This document shows positions 30,563 to 42,700 of a stretch of DNA of 64,000 nucleotides, one piece after another. The stretch is taken from contig NW_022145547.1 in assembly GCF_000002235.5 (NCBI RefSeq), forward strand, positions 2,042,001-2,106,000, read 5' to 3'. Positions within the stretch are counted from its first letter, which is position 1; each line of letters opens with the position of its first letter. The stretch comes from Strongylocentrotus purpuratus (Eukaryota; Echinodermata; Echinoidea; Camarodonta; Strongylocentrotidae). Under the pieces are notes generated by a model that had not been told where the DNA came from, ran no database searches, and saw only the letters and a list, made by a program, of their open reading frames with translations. A program made the translations under genes and the position numbers.

Positions 30563-32368
30563 TAGTACAAAAATGAAACTAATGTAACATAATCAATAAC
30601 TAAAATAATGAAATATTTTAGTTACTTCCTTTGTATCGAATTTGTTATGATTTCATTCCATATTGAGATAGGTGCGAATTTCTACCTTTAATTGTATTAT
30701 CAAATACATCATGTATCCTGTGCTTTTCACTTCCAAAAATTCTCTAATATAGTTTCTATAGATAACAAATTGAGCGAGGTTTAATATAAGATTTACAAGA
30801 TTTATTTCACTTTTCTCTATTTCATGACCTATTAAATGAATTTTTTCGTTTATAAAGATTTTAAAATTAAACGAAGTATCCATTAATTTGAATACAAGCT
30901 TCCAAAAAAGCGAAACCTTGTGACAAACCAGGAAAAGGTGGTCAGTTGTATCTGGGATCTGTGTATCTGTGAACTATTTACATATTGTATCCTATTACGT
31001 AACTTCTGCAACCAAAAATCGGAAATACACTATTTAGCTTTGCCAATTCGAAGGCAGAAAGTAATTCATTTTCTTGAAAATAATATAAATGGAATAACCT
31101 TCTTTCCAAATACTGTTTACTAAGACTTGTAACACTCTTAGTATATTATTTCTTATCCAGTTTGGAAATGCAATATTTTTAATATCGCTATTATACCAAA
31201 TCATTTCAATTTCGATATCTTTACTTTAAACATATAAATGTATTTCAATTTACCTCAGAAACAAAACATGTCAACATAAAAATTAGGCCACTTTTTTTTC
31301 TACAAATACGATACTGTGGCTGCAGCGAGGTCGATATCAAATAAACAAGTCTGAACAAAGGCTTCTACGGGAATTTGTAGCCTTTAATGATTTGAGTAAC
31401 CATTTCATCCGTTTCATTCCGTGAAAACTGTGGATAAATCACAGATAAAGAATCGTAAATACAAGTACATCATAGCATCATCAATACAGCAATAACACAG
31501 TCTCTTTGAGAAACTCATGAAATAATGTAAATTGTGTCATGATCTTTATAACCTATTCAAATTTCCCAGTCACTATTCTAGTCCATCTGCATTATGGCTT
31601 TACATAAATACAAACTCGCATTACTAGTGTCTCAACTAGACTTCATTATAATAGCTTGGTTGAACAATTAACTAGACAATAATAAATTCCAAATCTCTAC
31701 TTAGTGCTTCAGCACTCTCATAATATATCTTCAAAGTATTTAGCTGTATCTTTACTGTTATCTTTGTTCTTGATACAAGGTAAAATGTACATTCATCATA
31801 TTAAACCAACATGGGCTTGTATTTCTTACATTACATTACATACTGCAAACATACACTTCTCTCAGTATGAAGTTCAAAACATACACACTAAATTCCACTT
31901 TATGTTTCGAAAATTCATAGAAATACATTAAATATATAACCTCTTTGCCTGACTTAATGACAACATTATGACTTAAATCTCCTTGATGCGCTGGCAAAAA
32001 GGGGATTTTTGAACCTCAGCAAAACCATGTTCATGTAGCCTTCTGAGTGTTTAATATCAAGTGAATATCAACAGATGGCGCTTTACTAGGAACCTTGCCT
32101 GAGGAAGTGCTATTACAAATATATATGTATTCATGTCATGCATTAATTATAGTACAAGAAACAAATGACTTAGGTGATAAAGTAATTTCAAGTGCCACTG
32201 TCACAACAATACATATCGCTCTTTTCGCAAATAAAATGCGAACAAAGAGGCAAATCCTCAATTTTCTGGATCCAATATTTAAACAAAAAATTCTAAGCAC
32301 TATGAAAACCTCTTAAATACTTAAACATCCATGAAAGACGGAGTGACTGACATGATAAACAGAGATAA

Positions 32369-32399
<31 letters not shown>

Positions 32400-32524
32400 A
32401 GGAAAGAGAGAGAGAGAGAGAGAAAGATATTTTGATCTTCAGAACAAATGAACTACCTGCTTTCAATTACTATTTCAGGCTGGTCTGAATATTCTGAAGG
32501 TGGGAGTGCAACATCATTCTGTAC

Positions 32525-32695
32525 CAGTATTAAAATGGTTGTCACGGAGCTAATCATTACCAGAAATTAGTTTATTTTACAAAACGCCGGATTGTGTTGC
32601 ACAAAGTAATGATTCCGCAAATTAGTGCCTATTGATTTGTGCAAAATTGCACGTGTGGCAAACGGGTGACTGGCAGAAAGGTGAAGAAAGCAAGC
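32525..32695 (+). repeat. Dispersed repeat family A, copy 2
   Basis: It begins GTATTAAAATGGTTGTCACGGA and ends AGAAAGGTGAAGAAAGC. It contains GATTTGTGCAAAATTGCACGTGTGGCAAAC, related to 22970-23125 and to the inverted copy at 55805-55975. Confidence 0.5.
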
Positions 32696-33441
32696 GAAGG
32701 CTGAACTGTCTATCATGCATTTATCAATGCGTTACCTGGGCAAAATGTTGACCGACGTGTTTTAAAGAAATCATACTTATTTTTTGGTGCTGGCGGGTAA
32801 TAGACCTTAACACTGAATAATATATATTCTTACACAAGTTTACAACAGGATATTTATCCTGCCTTCGGCTCAAGATTCTGAATAAATCTATATAATGTAC
32901 ACGTTTAACCAATCTGTACAAAACATATCTATAACCTGACGATAAGAAATGTTACACAGCTTGAAGTGAAAAACAGATAAAAAAGATTATTGTACACAAA
33001 TATTGAATCAGTGAAAAGTGGCATTTTTGCATTGTAAATGACAATCACTTTGACGAAATCAGACATAAATTTACCTTTTCATCCCTTAATTTACAAACTA
33101 GAAGTGATATTGTAGTTACTCGCCTCATGATCACCTACCATCCCAGTATAGCTTCCTGAGTGAGTTGCTAAAGGGATTACCTAACCAAGTACCAGGATTT
33201 AAAAACCACATAAGATATTTACTGTTTCTATAACATTTTGAAAGTAGCTGTTTAAGTTTCGTTATAATTCTTGCAACAATTGAAATAGTGTACTACAGTA
33301 GTATGAGCACATAGTAAGGAAGTATGAGCACCATGATAAATATAACCAACTCTGTGTATTGCATAACATGTTCATTATTGTTGATCTAGCATGTATCAAT
33401 GCTGGCACCATACCCAAGCCTCTGCCTCGCTAGGGCTGCCT

Positions 33442-33733
33442 CTATATTTCTTCGTAAGTGTCTCCCGGATCTGATGTTATGGGTTCTAGATAGGTAACGT
33501 CGGTGTTGGGTTTCTTTAGATCTTGATACGTATGGGGGTCGGTAAGATTCTGGTAGTTTGGGGTATCTGTATTAAGATCTTGGTAGACATGGGTATCAGC
33601 ATTCGGGTCTTCGTAGGTATTGGGGTCTTGCTTTGAGTCATCAAATCCAGGGTTCTCATACTTTGATGAGGTCTCACGTGCATTGTTTGGTGGGGACGCG
33701 GCTGGTTCAGTCTCTAAACGTCTTTGTTTGATC
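33442..33733 (-). CDS. Receptor exon 16: cytoplasmic tail with seven tyrosine motifs
   Basis: The last exon encodes 97 residues and ends at TAG (33442-33444). The tail tyrosines lie at residues 926 (YENP), 941 (YEDP), 951 (YQDL), 961 (YQNL), 970 (YQDL), 982 (YLEP) and 994 (YEEI). Tyr951 and Tyr961 form YQDL-x6-YQNL, which satisfies the ITAM consensus. YENP and YQNL fit the Grb2-type YxN rule, and the terminal YEEI is the classical optimal Src-family SH2 ligand. The spacing is nearly repetitive (9-15 residues). No kinase sequence is present. The tail is expected to be phosphorylated by a cytoplasmic kinase, which is inference from the motifs. Confidence 0.85.
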
Positions 33734-36700
33734 CTGGAAGTGAAATTCAATAATAAAAACGCATTAAGTTCCTCCTTCTTTATAATACCATTGAGATTCA
33801 GGTACACAAGCACACGCGCACGCACACTCACACACACACACACACGCACACACACACCCACACGCACACAAAGTTCAGATAAAAGTGAGGTGGGAATGGT
33901 CCCTGATGAGCATAACAGATCACTGCGTATGATTGTGGATGTCCCTTATAACATTTAAAACAAAATCATTATAAACCATTCATTGTATGAATATACTGTA
34001 TTTTAAGGGCCTTTAGAATAGGATAATCCTGCAATCGCTTTATCAATTATCGTTTTGGCTCCCTTTAGATAAATAAATTCATATCTATATTTGTAAAAAT
34101 GTTACCATATAGTGGCATGGACTTCACTTTTAATTGTTCTACTGTAGTTGAGTTAACTTACCTTCTATACATCACCAAAGTAATTAGTAGTATTGCGATG
34201 AGAGCGATGGGTACTATCACACCCCCTATCACAGCACTTAGTGGTTTCCTGGTACCACTATCATCACCTTTAGCACAAACAAAAATCACATACATGTAAT
34301 TATGCTGTAATGAGGTATACATTTTGTTGGTCCGTTTTACAAAGTTTTTCTTGATTTTGTTTATTCATTTATTTATTCGTGTCCATTTTATAGAGCAGTG
34401 TAGGTCATTCAGTTAAAAAAATACTTTACAATGACGCCCTGCTGCAACATACAAATACACGAACCCCCCCCCCCAAAAAAAAGAAGTCTAACTTTTAGAG
34501 CCAAAAGCTCTGACCTCTGTTTTATCCGGGTGTATAATTATGCATTCCATTAATTTCAAACCATTTAACAATAAGATCATAATCATCTTGTAAGTTAATC
34601 TTAACTTGAGTAAAATTAACATCATTATTAAATATAAATGTATCATCTGCATAAACATATCTTTTTGAGTGTGAATGCAGATTCAAATTACACGCATCAT
34701 TAAAAAAATAAGCAAACAATGAGAGGGTCGAGGAATGATTTATGCGGTACCCAAGTTTGAACATGTAAATATTCGCTATTGCAGCCTTTAACGACAACAC
34801 AACAATTTATTGCGTTTTACCCCGGTCCCCAACATAAACAAATCTTCTGTACAGCCATGCTTTATGGCTCAAAGCATGGGCACACAAAAGATTTTTTTCT
34901 GTTGGGGACCGGGGGGAAATTCAATGAATTATTGATAATTTATTGCACTTTTTTGTGAAAACTGCCCCCTACCCTACCCCCCCCCCAACTGCGTACATTC
35001 ATGGTTCAGTGGCAAAGCAATAGCCTCGTAACTGTGAGGCCCCAGGATCGAAACCGTGTCGACTATATAAGTGCCCTTTTTTGGGGCATTAATCCTCATT
35101 ACTGTCATTTTTTACTTAAGGGCATAGGTCCCCTAGTTGATAAGCATAGTAGCATACACATGCTTTAGCAGTCACGCAAAACAAACACTGGCAAATTATT
35201 ATTCAATAAAACCTGAGAATGTATACTATTTTCTAGATCTATTAGGAATAAATCAGTGTCAAAATAATTCCATAAAATGGGGTAAAAAAAATAATATTCC
35301 ATCTTTATCAGCAACAGTGTAGATTATGTTTACTTCGATAAATGACAACTTTTCTTATCGTTTCATAAAGTTTCACAAAAACTTGTAACAAAGAAATGTT
35401 TTAGAAAAATGTATACATTCCATTTCTCCTTATATTAAACTATACATGATTAATGCAGACTAATCAACTTTCTCACCCAATCAAACAGAGAATAAGGAGT
35501 AATATCAGGATGAATATGTAAACAACGCTGATAAGCTACGAACTTATATACATACTTATTAAGGTTACAAACTGACTTTAGTTTGACATGTAGCTAGTAT
35601 TTAATAATAATAATAATAATAATACATGAGATTTGTAAGGCGGGTTATTCTCTTGAAATCAAATGCTCAAGGCACACTCAAGAACAGGACTAATATAGAA
35701 CACACGAATATAAAGGAACACTTAATTAAAATGCCGAATGCACTTTACTTTTACATCCTTTGGAAAACCACATTACCTACACAATGTTTTTAAGTATGAC
35801 ATTCAGGGTAGAACAAGTTTAATTTGTTTCATGCTCTTACCTGAGAGGATGGTCTTTGCATTCACGGGCTCGGACCAATTGCTAGAACCAGCTCCATTGA
35901 CAGTTTGGACCTGACAAACATGGAAATAAGAATATGGTGTTGTAGCAATAATGGCGATACAAACATCGTCCACACACAAGACACACAAACGAATTGTTTC
36001 AATCTTAATTATATATATTCATGTCCTGGAGAAAATACAACTATCATAAGCGACCGCATAACAACAGTTAAATACATGTATTTAGATGCTATTAAAGCAT
36101 TCAAATGTAATTTCGTTTAATGCAGTATCATGCATGTAATTTGGGAATGCTTGCTACATAAATGGCACAATTAAAAAAAATAATAACTTAGTAATTTCAT
36201 CCCAAAGTATATAGTTTCTCCAAAAACGCTTAGGATAACAGCTCAAACTAAAATGTTCTAAATAGGAAAAGCTTGTACTAAAATATGAAGAGATTGAATA
36301 TTCCCTTAAACGTTGGGTCCTAAGGATTGATATCAAGATATCTTACCTGAACTGTATAGTTGATTTCACGGGGTAGGTCTACCACAGTATGCTCTTCTTT
36401 AAACGCACCGTTCAATACTTCCTCTGACTTATAGTCACCATCAACAAGTACGGGATCAGTCTGCTGGTAGCGGATGATATACTTCTGGATGTTACCATTG
36501 ATGTTAGATGGTAGAGGGGTAGACCAGGATACAGTGAAGGAGCTTGTAGTACTCTGTGGTATAGCCACATTGATAGGAGCAGGCGCGACTGATGAGAAGA
36601 AAATGGTTTATAACAATGTCACGCTGAAATGTGGTAGACTGATGTATTGATATTTCGGAATATCAATTACTTTTGTTACTCTCGTCTTAACAGGTTCAAT

Positions 36701-39700
36701 AGTACAATGTCTAATTCCAGAAAACAAATCTATTTAGATTGCAATAAAAGCGACTATTGTATAAAAAATAAAAATAAAACAAATTGGGGTTTGAAAATGT
36801 AATGACATAACAAAATAGTAATCTAATGCCTCAAAGAGTCATGTATATGATTTATATTGTGCAGACAAAGTAATTTAGTATACAAACACTGCTATTAAAA
36901 AATATATTTACAGATTTCATTGCTCTCGATCTCCTCCGATTTCTAACGTGCTGGCCCGTACTCCACTAACATTTAACCCGACGCTGGAATTAAGCATAGT
37001 CAGAAATTGAGTTTAACAAAGAAGTCATACCGAGGTCTGATTCTAACAAGAATATTAACAGTGTCACTTAACAAGCAAAAAGCAACACCCTCACCCTCAT
37101 GGAAAAATACATCCCAAGATTAACACTAACCTTCTTCAAGTGTTTTGCCGATAGTCTCATGGCTCCTATCACTTTCCTCGTCTTTATTTGATGCAGTCAA
37201 TTGAATGGTATAGTCCAGATAGGTATCTAACCCTCTTATCGTGTAGGAGCTAGTGTCACGAAAAACCAGGATAGAGCTTGAAGAAGTTGATCCAGAGGGA
37301 GCATAGTAGATCATATAATTGGTCACTCCACTCCTGCATTCTGCTGATTCCGAGGGGAGGTGCTGAAACATAAAGATACAAATATATGTTGCATACAGCA
37401 CAACCACATGAAAGAAGTTACTTTCACACTAGTAAAACAAACTATAATATGTTATTATATCTTGCCTACAGTTTTTCGCATTGAAGGATGCTCCTGTATC
37501 ATCCTGCTAAACAAGAATCTCTTGATTAACAACAATTTCTATATTTGCTTCCTTCTGTAAAATAAAATAAAAACTCCATTTCATAAACCCAACAGCTCTT
37601 ACTTTCAACTAAGCAAAGAAAACAAATTGGTACACTTTTTATATATTTTTTTTTTTACTTAGATCTATTTTATTTAGTCAATTGTTAAGGTATGTAAAGA
37701 ATTATTCACAAATAGTTGGTGGTGTGGAGGAGTTTTTATTTGACATATCTCGACGAAAAAATAGGTAAAATTAAATCTTATCAAGGTTGTAAGTGTTTTA
37801 TCAGCTTCATATCACATAAACGGTGCGGTTCTACCTGTATGTAATACAAAAATGAATAGTAACAGCTATGCATTTTGTGCTCTGGACGAGGCTTTTCATC
37901 CAACTGCATTTCACTATTAAAGTGACCAAACAGCTATTCTTAAAACAGTTCATACCTCCCATATCACCTCTAGCTCTTTAAGGTTGATGGCTGAAACTTG
38001 TAGTCCAGTTGGAGAAGCACTGGGTTCTAAAGTTTAAAATTATATAGAAGAAACTAAATTGCTTGAACCTATAGTAGAAAAATTCATTGTATGTAAACGC
38101 AAAGGTTATGGTAAAAACAAGTACTCTTTATGTGGTTTTAAATTAAACGTTTACAAGTCAAACATGTAACTACCAAAGGGCAAAACACAGTTGAGGGCAC
38201 TATAAACATTTTGGGGAAATTCATGTTTTGTAGAAGAAATTTTCTGTTTCAAATTTTAGAAAGACAGAATAGTTCAAAAGGAGAAAGTACGGAATGGCAA
38301 ATACGAACATTTCCATGTGACATATTTGACTCGTAAAATTTGATTTGTTAAAGAGCCTTCAATCATTGGAAAGTCGTAAATATACCGAATATATGTACAA
38401 ATCATTTACTAATAACGTAATACACGTACCTATCTGTATAGATAAATATTCGGAATCAAGCTGAACAAATGTGAACAAATAATAGCACTTAACGTCTTGT
38501 TTTTTCTCAAGACTTAAACCTTACTTCTACAGCGGGTTATTATGCTGTTGCTAGGAGACACAGGTCCTGTTCCACCTGTTCCTTCCCTCACTGCTGCTAC
38601 ACGAAACATGTAATCTGTGTCGGGTGTCAGGTTGATAACAAAGGCTGATGTTGTGGGTTGCTCTACTCTCTGATCCGCTACCCAGTCACCATCTTTCATT
38701 ACAAAGACATCATATCCTACCAGAGGAGGATTACCTATGCCATCTTCTTCAGACCATGCGTTCCATTGAAGACCTACTGTAGTTGACGTGGTGCTCACTA
38801 TCACTGGTGCTTTCTCAATGACTGGCAGAACTGAAGAATTAAGATAATTTATGGAAATACCAATCAAAATCAATGACACACCTATACTCTTCCATAAAGT
38901 TAAAATTACACAGGAATACTATTCTGACATCTTACAGAACTGCAAATGTATGATGCGGAGAATGTGCATACGTTGTGTGTGAGCTAGCCCGAATCCGGTG
39001 ACAGGGATAATAATACATTTTAAAGCACTTGGAGACATTATAGATGTATCAGGTGTTATATAAACTAAAATATTACATATTGAAATATAAAGTATATTAA
39101 TTAATTCACATGTATGGCTTATGTACAGGTCAATGTACATGATGCGACTTGTATGTACAAAAAACAGTGTATCAATATAAGAACAGACTCCCATGTTAAA
39201 GGGTAATTCTAAATTACAAATTCATGTTGACTTTTGTTGATCTGTAATTATATAATGTATATATCACATATCTTTTGACTTTTTATGTAAATTTATGTCA
39301 TACATATTTTGTTCTATTACTTTTGTTCTACCTGCTAAGCTCCACCTAAAAGAAACCCTCCAAAAGCAAATTATTTGTGACATTATGATGCCAGTAATTC
39401 ATCAGTAAGCTAGATGAACAAAATACATTGGTAAGTCCCTTCCCATCAACTGATTTAAATAAAGTGAATTTATACTTTCTATTAAACTGGTATCTTTAAT
39501 ACAGTAATACACAAGAGTAAACTGATACCACGCAATTTGCTCACCAAAAGTTACGTTGATTATTGGCGTACTGGGATAGCCTGTGTTTCCAACATATAGA
39601 ATGCATTCGTATTCCCCATGTGGGTACACACTATCAACATCAAAGACAACAGCTCGTTCTGACCCTGAGACATAGCTAGATCTCATGGTGATTCCTGTCC

Positions 39701-42700
39701 TGTTATTGGTGTCTTCAGTACGTCTGTACAGATCAACTGAGGATTCATCGGGAAGTGGGATGCCCTCAACATAACATATGAAGCTAGATGGTTGGTATGG
39801 GTTTACTCTCACTGGAACCAATCTGGATATTCCTGTCAAGAACCAAGACGAAAAAAAGAAGAAAGAAGAACATTAAATAAAACACACAATTTGAAACATA
39901 AAATCTGTTAGCCTTATGAATTTAACTTACATATGGCAAACAAATCCTACATGCAATTTTTAGAACATTGGCCAATCATGATATTCAAAAATAAAATAAT
40001 GTATTTATTTCTCTTATAAAGAATGACCAATTATTTATAATTTTGTCACAAACCAAGCAAAATTACAAAACATTAAATACAAATGTGCAAGTCTACAGCA
40101 TTAGAAGAATGCAACCCAGTCACTTCATTGGATTAGTATTTCTATCACGAATTAATCAAGATCATAACAAACTAACACAAATAAACTTGTACATGTATTA
40201 CCTAAACAAGGGGAGATATTGATCTGATTATTGTGTTTCAAATTCAATTGCGTAATATTTATCAATGCAGTAGTCCCGGTATGCAAATCCTACATGCTTT
40301 ATGAAACTACTGTTTGTTCTATAAACACCTCCCAAAAACCGATAATAATTTTAAGAAATTTTTTGGACCGATTCGCTGCTTGTATAGGGTAGGAGAAACT
40401 TCCTTGAAATATGAAATGGACTTTATAAAGAGAAACAACATAAAACAGTTTGTACAATTATGTGTACATGTTTAAGTGTCTACAAAATAATAATAATAAT
40501 AATAATAATGGTCATTTATAATGCGCTGTTATCTGCCAAGTACTGACACTCATTGAGCTCTCAGGTAAATTTGCTTAAATTAAAGTAAGGTAAAAGTACT
40601 TGCTCCACAAGCCTATTGAACAAAATTGTGAATTACAGCTAAACGTAATGAAATACATGCACACATAGTTTCGTATGCACTCCGCGGTGTTTTCTTAAAC
40701 TGAACGTTTTTCAGCAGAAGAAGAAGACAAACCTGATCACAATATGCTGGACGCAATGTTCCCGGAACCACCGGTAGGTGGCGCACCACACGACTAGGGC
40801 TTTAACGGAACACTCTCAATTACTTTCGTAGTAAAATACCAGGTAATGACCTAAAATGCCCCAGATATGTATGTTGTAGCCAACATTTTGACATTGTATC
40901 GCATGGAACGCCTTAGAATGGTTTCAAGAGGGTTAAAACGCTGAAAAACATACGAAACAGTATATATCTGAGCCAAAAAGTGAATTTTATTATTTTATTT
41001 AGTAGACCTGTGACGTCACACAGAACGTCATCTTCGGCATCATAGGTCTTGGAAGCAACGTCTTCGGAAGCATTCGGATGCTCGGAAATGTCACCCAAAC
41101 AAAGTTGAAAGTTCAAGATGATCATGAGGCAAATGGCATCAATGATGGGTAAGTGAAAATGTGATTTTTTTTTCTTCAAATTGATACAAAATTTGAGCGA
41201 TTTTGAGCGAGTAACTTTTTAACTGTTTAGATTTTACACTACTCGAATCATTATTCGCTACGCAAAAGTGTAAATGTAGAAATCGCGTGAACTTGACCAG
41301 ATTATTTAGCATGTTGGCGCTTAAAATTAAAATGCCACGCACATGGTCATGGGAAAGTGTACCCACGTAGATCTAGTCCCTGCACATGTTATGATTCTTA
41401 TTTCGCGGCGCTGAAAATCGACCTGTATTGCCGGACACCGTGTTATGTCTATGGCGAAACGCAAAGTCGCGAGTCGCGCGAGTAGAAAATGCACGGAAAA
41501 CAAATAGCAAAATGACATTCTCAAAACAAACTTGACAGCCATTCACTTTGCACGGGCATAAGGAAAATTGGATTATTTCATGAAAAAGGCATGTATTTGT
41601 CACTCATACGTTAGGCTAAGTTAGATTTTCTAATTTTTTTGTTGTGTTCTTACGATGCGTCATACATTTCTTGATCACCCCACTCGACTTGCGCATTCGA
41701 TACGTATAGTCCCGCGCGTAGAACGCGCGTCCGGTAATTCAATAGTGTCCGGTAATACCATGCGTGGGCATACGTGTTCATCTCGTATGACGGGGGCCCT
41801 ATTACCATTACCGTCCACAATTATTTCAGGTCCTCAATTTGTCGATCAAAACATGAAATCTACGAGTAGGTTTATGATAAAAAAGAAACTTCTGTATTTT
41901 TATTCCCTGGAATGGCACTCCGTATCAACCTACCAGTTTGTTTATATCGCTGTTCACAATGACCCTAACCTTGTCGTAGTCTTCTTTTTCGTGCTCACAA
42001 AATCGGTATCATGAGAGGTTGTATTTCCGGACGGGTTGAGTACCCGGACACCGCGCATTAGAACGGCGCAATACGCGTCGGGGAAACATCGCGCGCAGTT
42101 GCAAACAGACACCCGGTGACGCAGCTGTTATTTTTCTTCGCATAATCCTGATTTTGCATGGAAATTCTAATGCTGATTATTTGGAAATTACGTTTTTTGG
42201 CAACATATTCTGAAAAAACGCACAAAATTAAGTGTCCGGTTACTCAATTATGTTTTTTGGCAACATATTCTGAAAAAACGCACAAAATTAAGTGTCCGGT
42301 TACTCAAGTCCCCACCCTACCTATTACCGTCCAAAATTTCCTTGAGGTGTTGTCCCCTCATACAAAGGACAGACATCATTACCAGCATATTTTCATGCGC
42401 GTGAATTCACGTCAACCGGGCAGGATATGAACTATTGCTTGTCAGGCGGATTCCTGACTAGGAGCTCTCCATGTTTGTGCTCACCGAGATCTTAACACGA
42501 TATTAATGAACATTTACATCACATATACAACCATTTTTTTACTTACGATGTCAGTGTTTTCAAGCAATTTCTGTGCATAACGGGCATCGCTTGAACACTT
42601 CTTCTTCGTAGGGAACTGCTGAAACTGAATGCGCATGCACGATACTGTAATAGACATGTATACTCTTGAACTTGGCGTATTTATGCATACATTCTAAATT

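Larger units (their letters stand above)
29391..33441. other. Region between the GA array and the receptor gene
   Basis: This region contains the mariner-like element at 29539-30562, a (GA)n tract at 32368-32422 and a dispersed repeat at 32525-32695. The remainder is AT-rich with only short frames. I looked for a tyrosine-kinase exon on the minus strand (GxGxxG, HRD and DFG motifs) and saw none. The receptor 3' UTR must lie at the high end. Confidence 0.5.

Noticed and set aside
29391-33441. A hidden tyrosine-kinase exon for the receptor.
   Set aside because: No glycine loop, HRD, DFG or other kinase motif was found in any minus-strand frame, and the tail exon ends in a proper stop.
33442-33867. 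An extended N-terminal frame ([12 protein letters not shown]...) joined to the receptor tail exon.
   Set aside because: The extension is a translated CA/GT microsatellite in the intron; the exon starts at the acceptor at 33733.
34993-35060. A functional tRNA gene.
   Set aside because: A- and B-box-like motifs are present but the cloverleaf is not convincing; it fits a SINE head.
40913-41179. A minus-strand frame with an acidic segment ([20 protein letters not shown]).
   Set aside because: It is suggestive but has no splice context or known domain, and it lies in repeat-rich intron; I could not support a gene.
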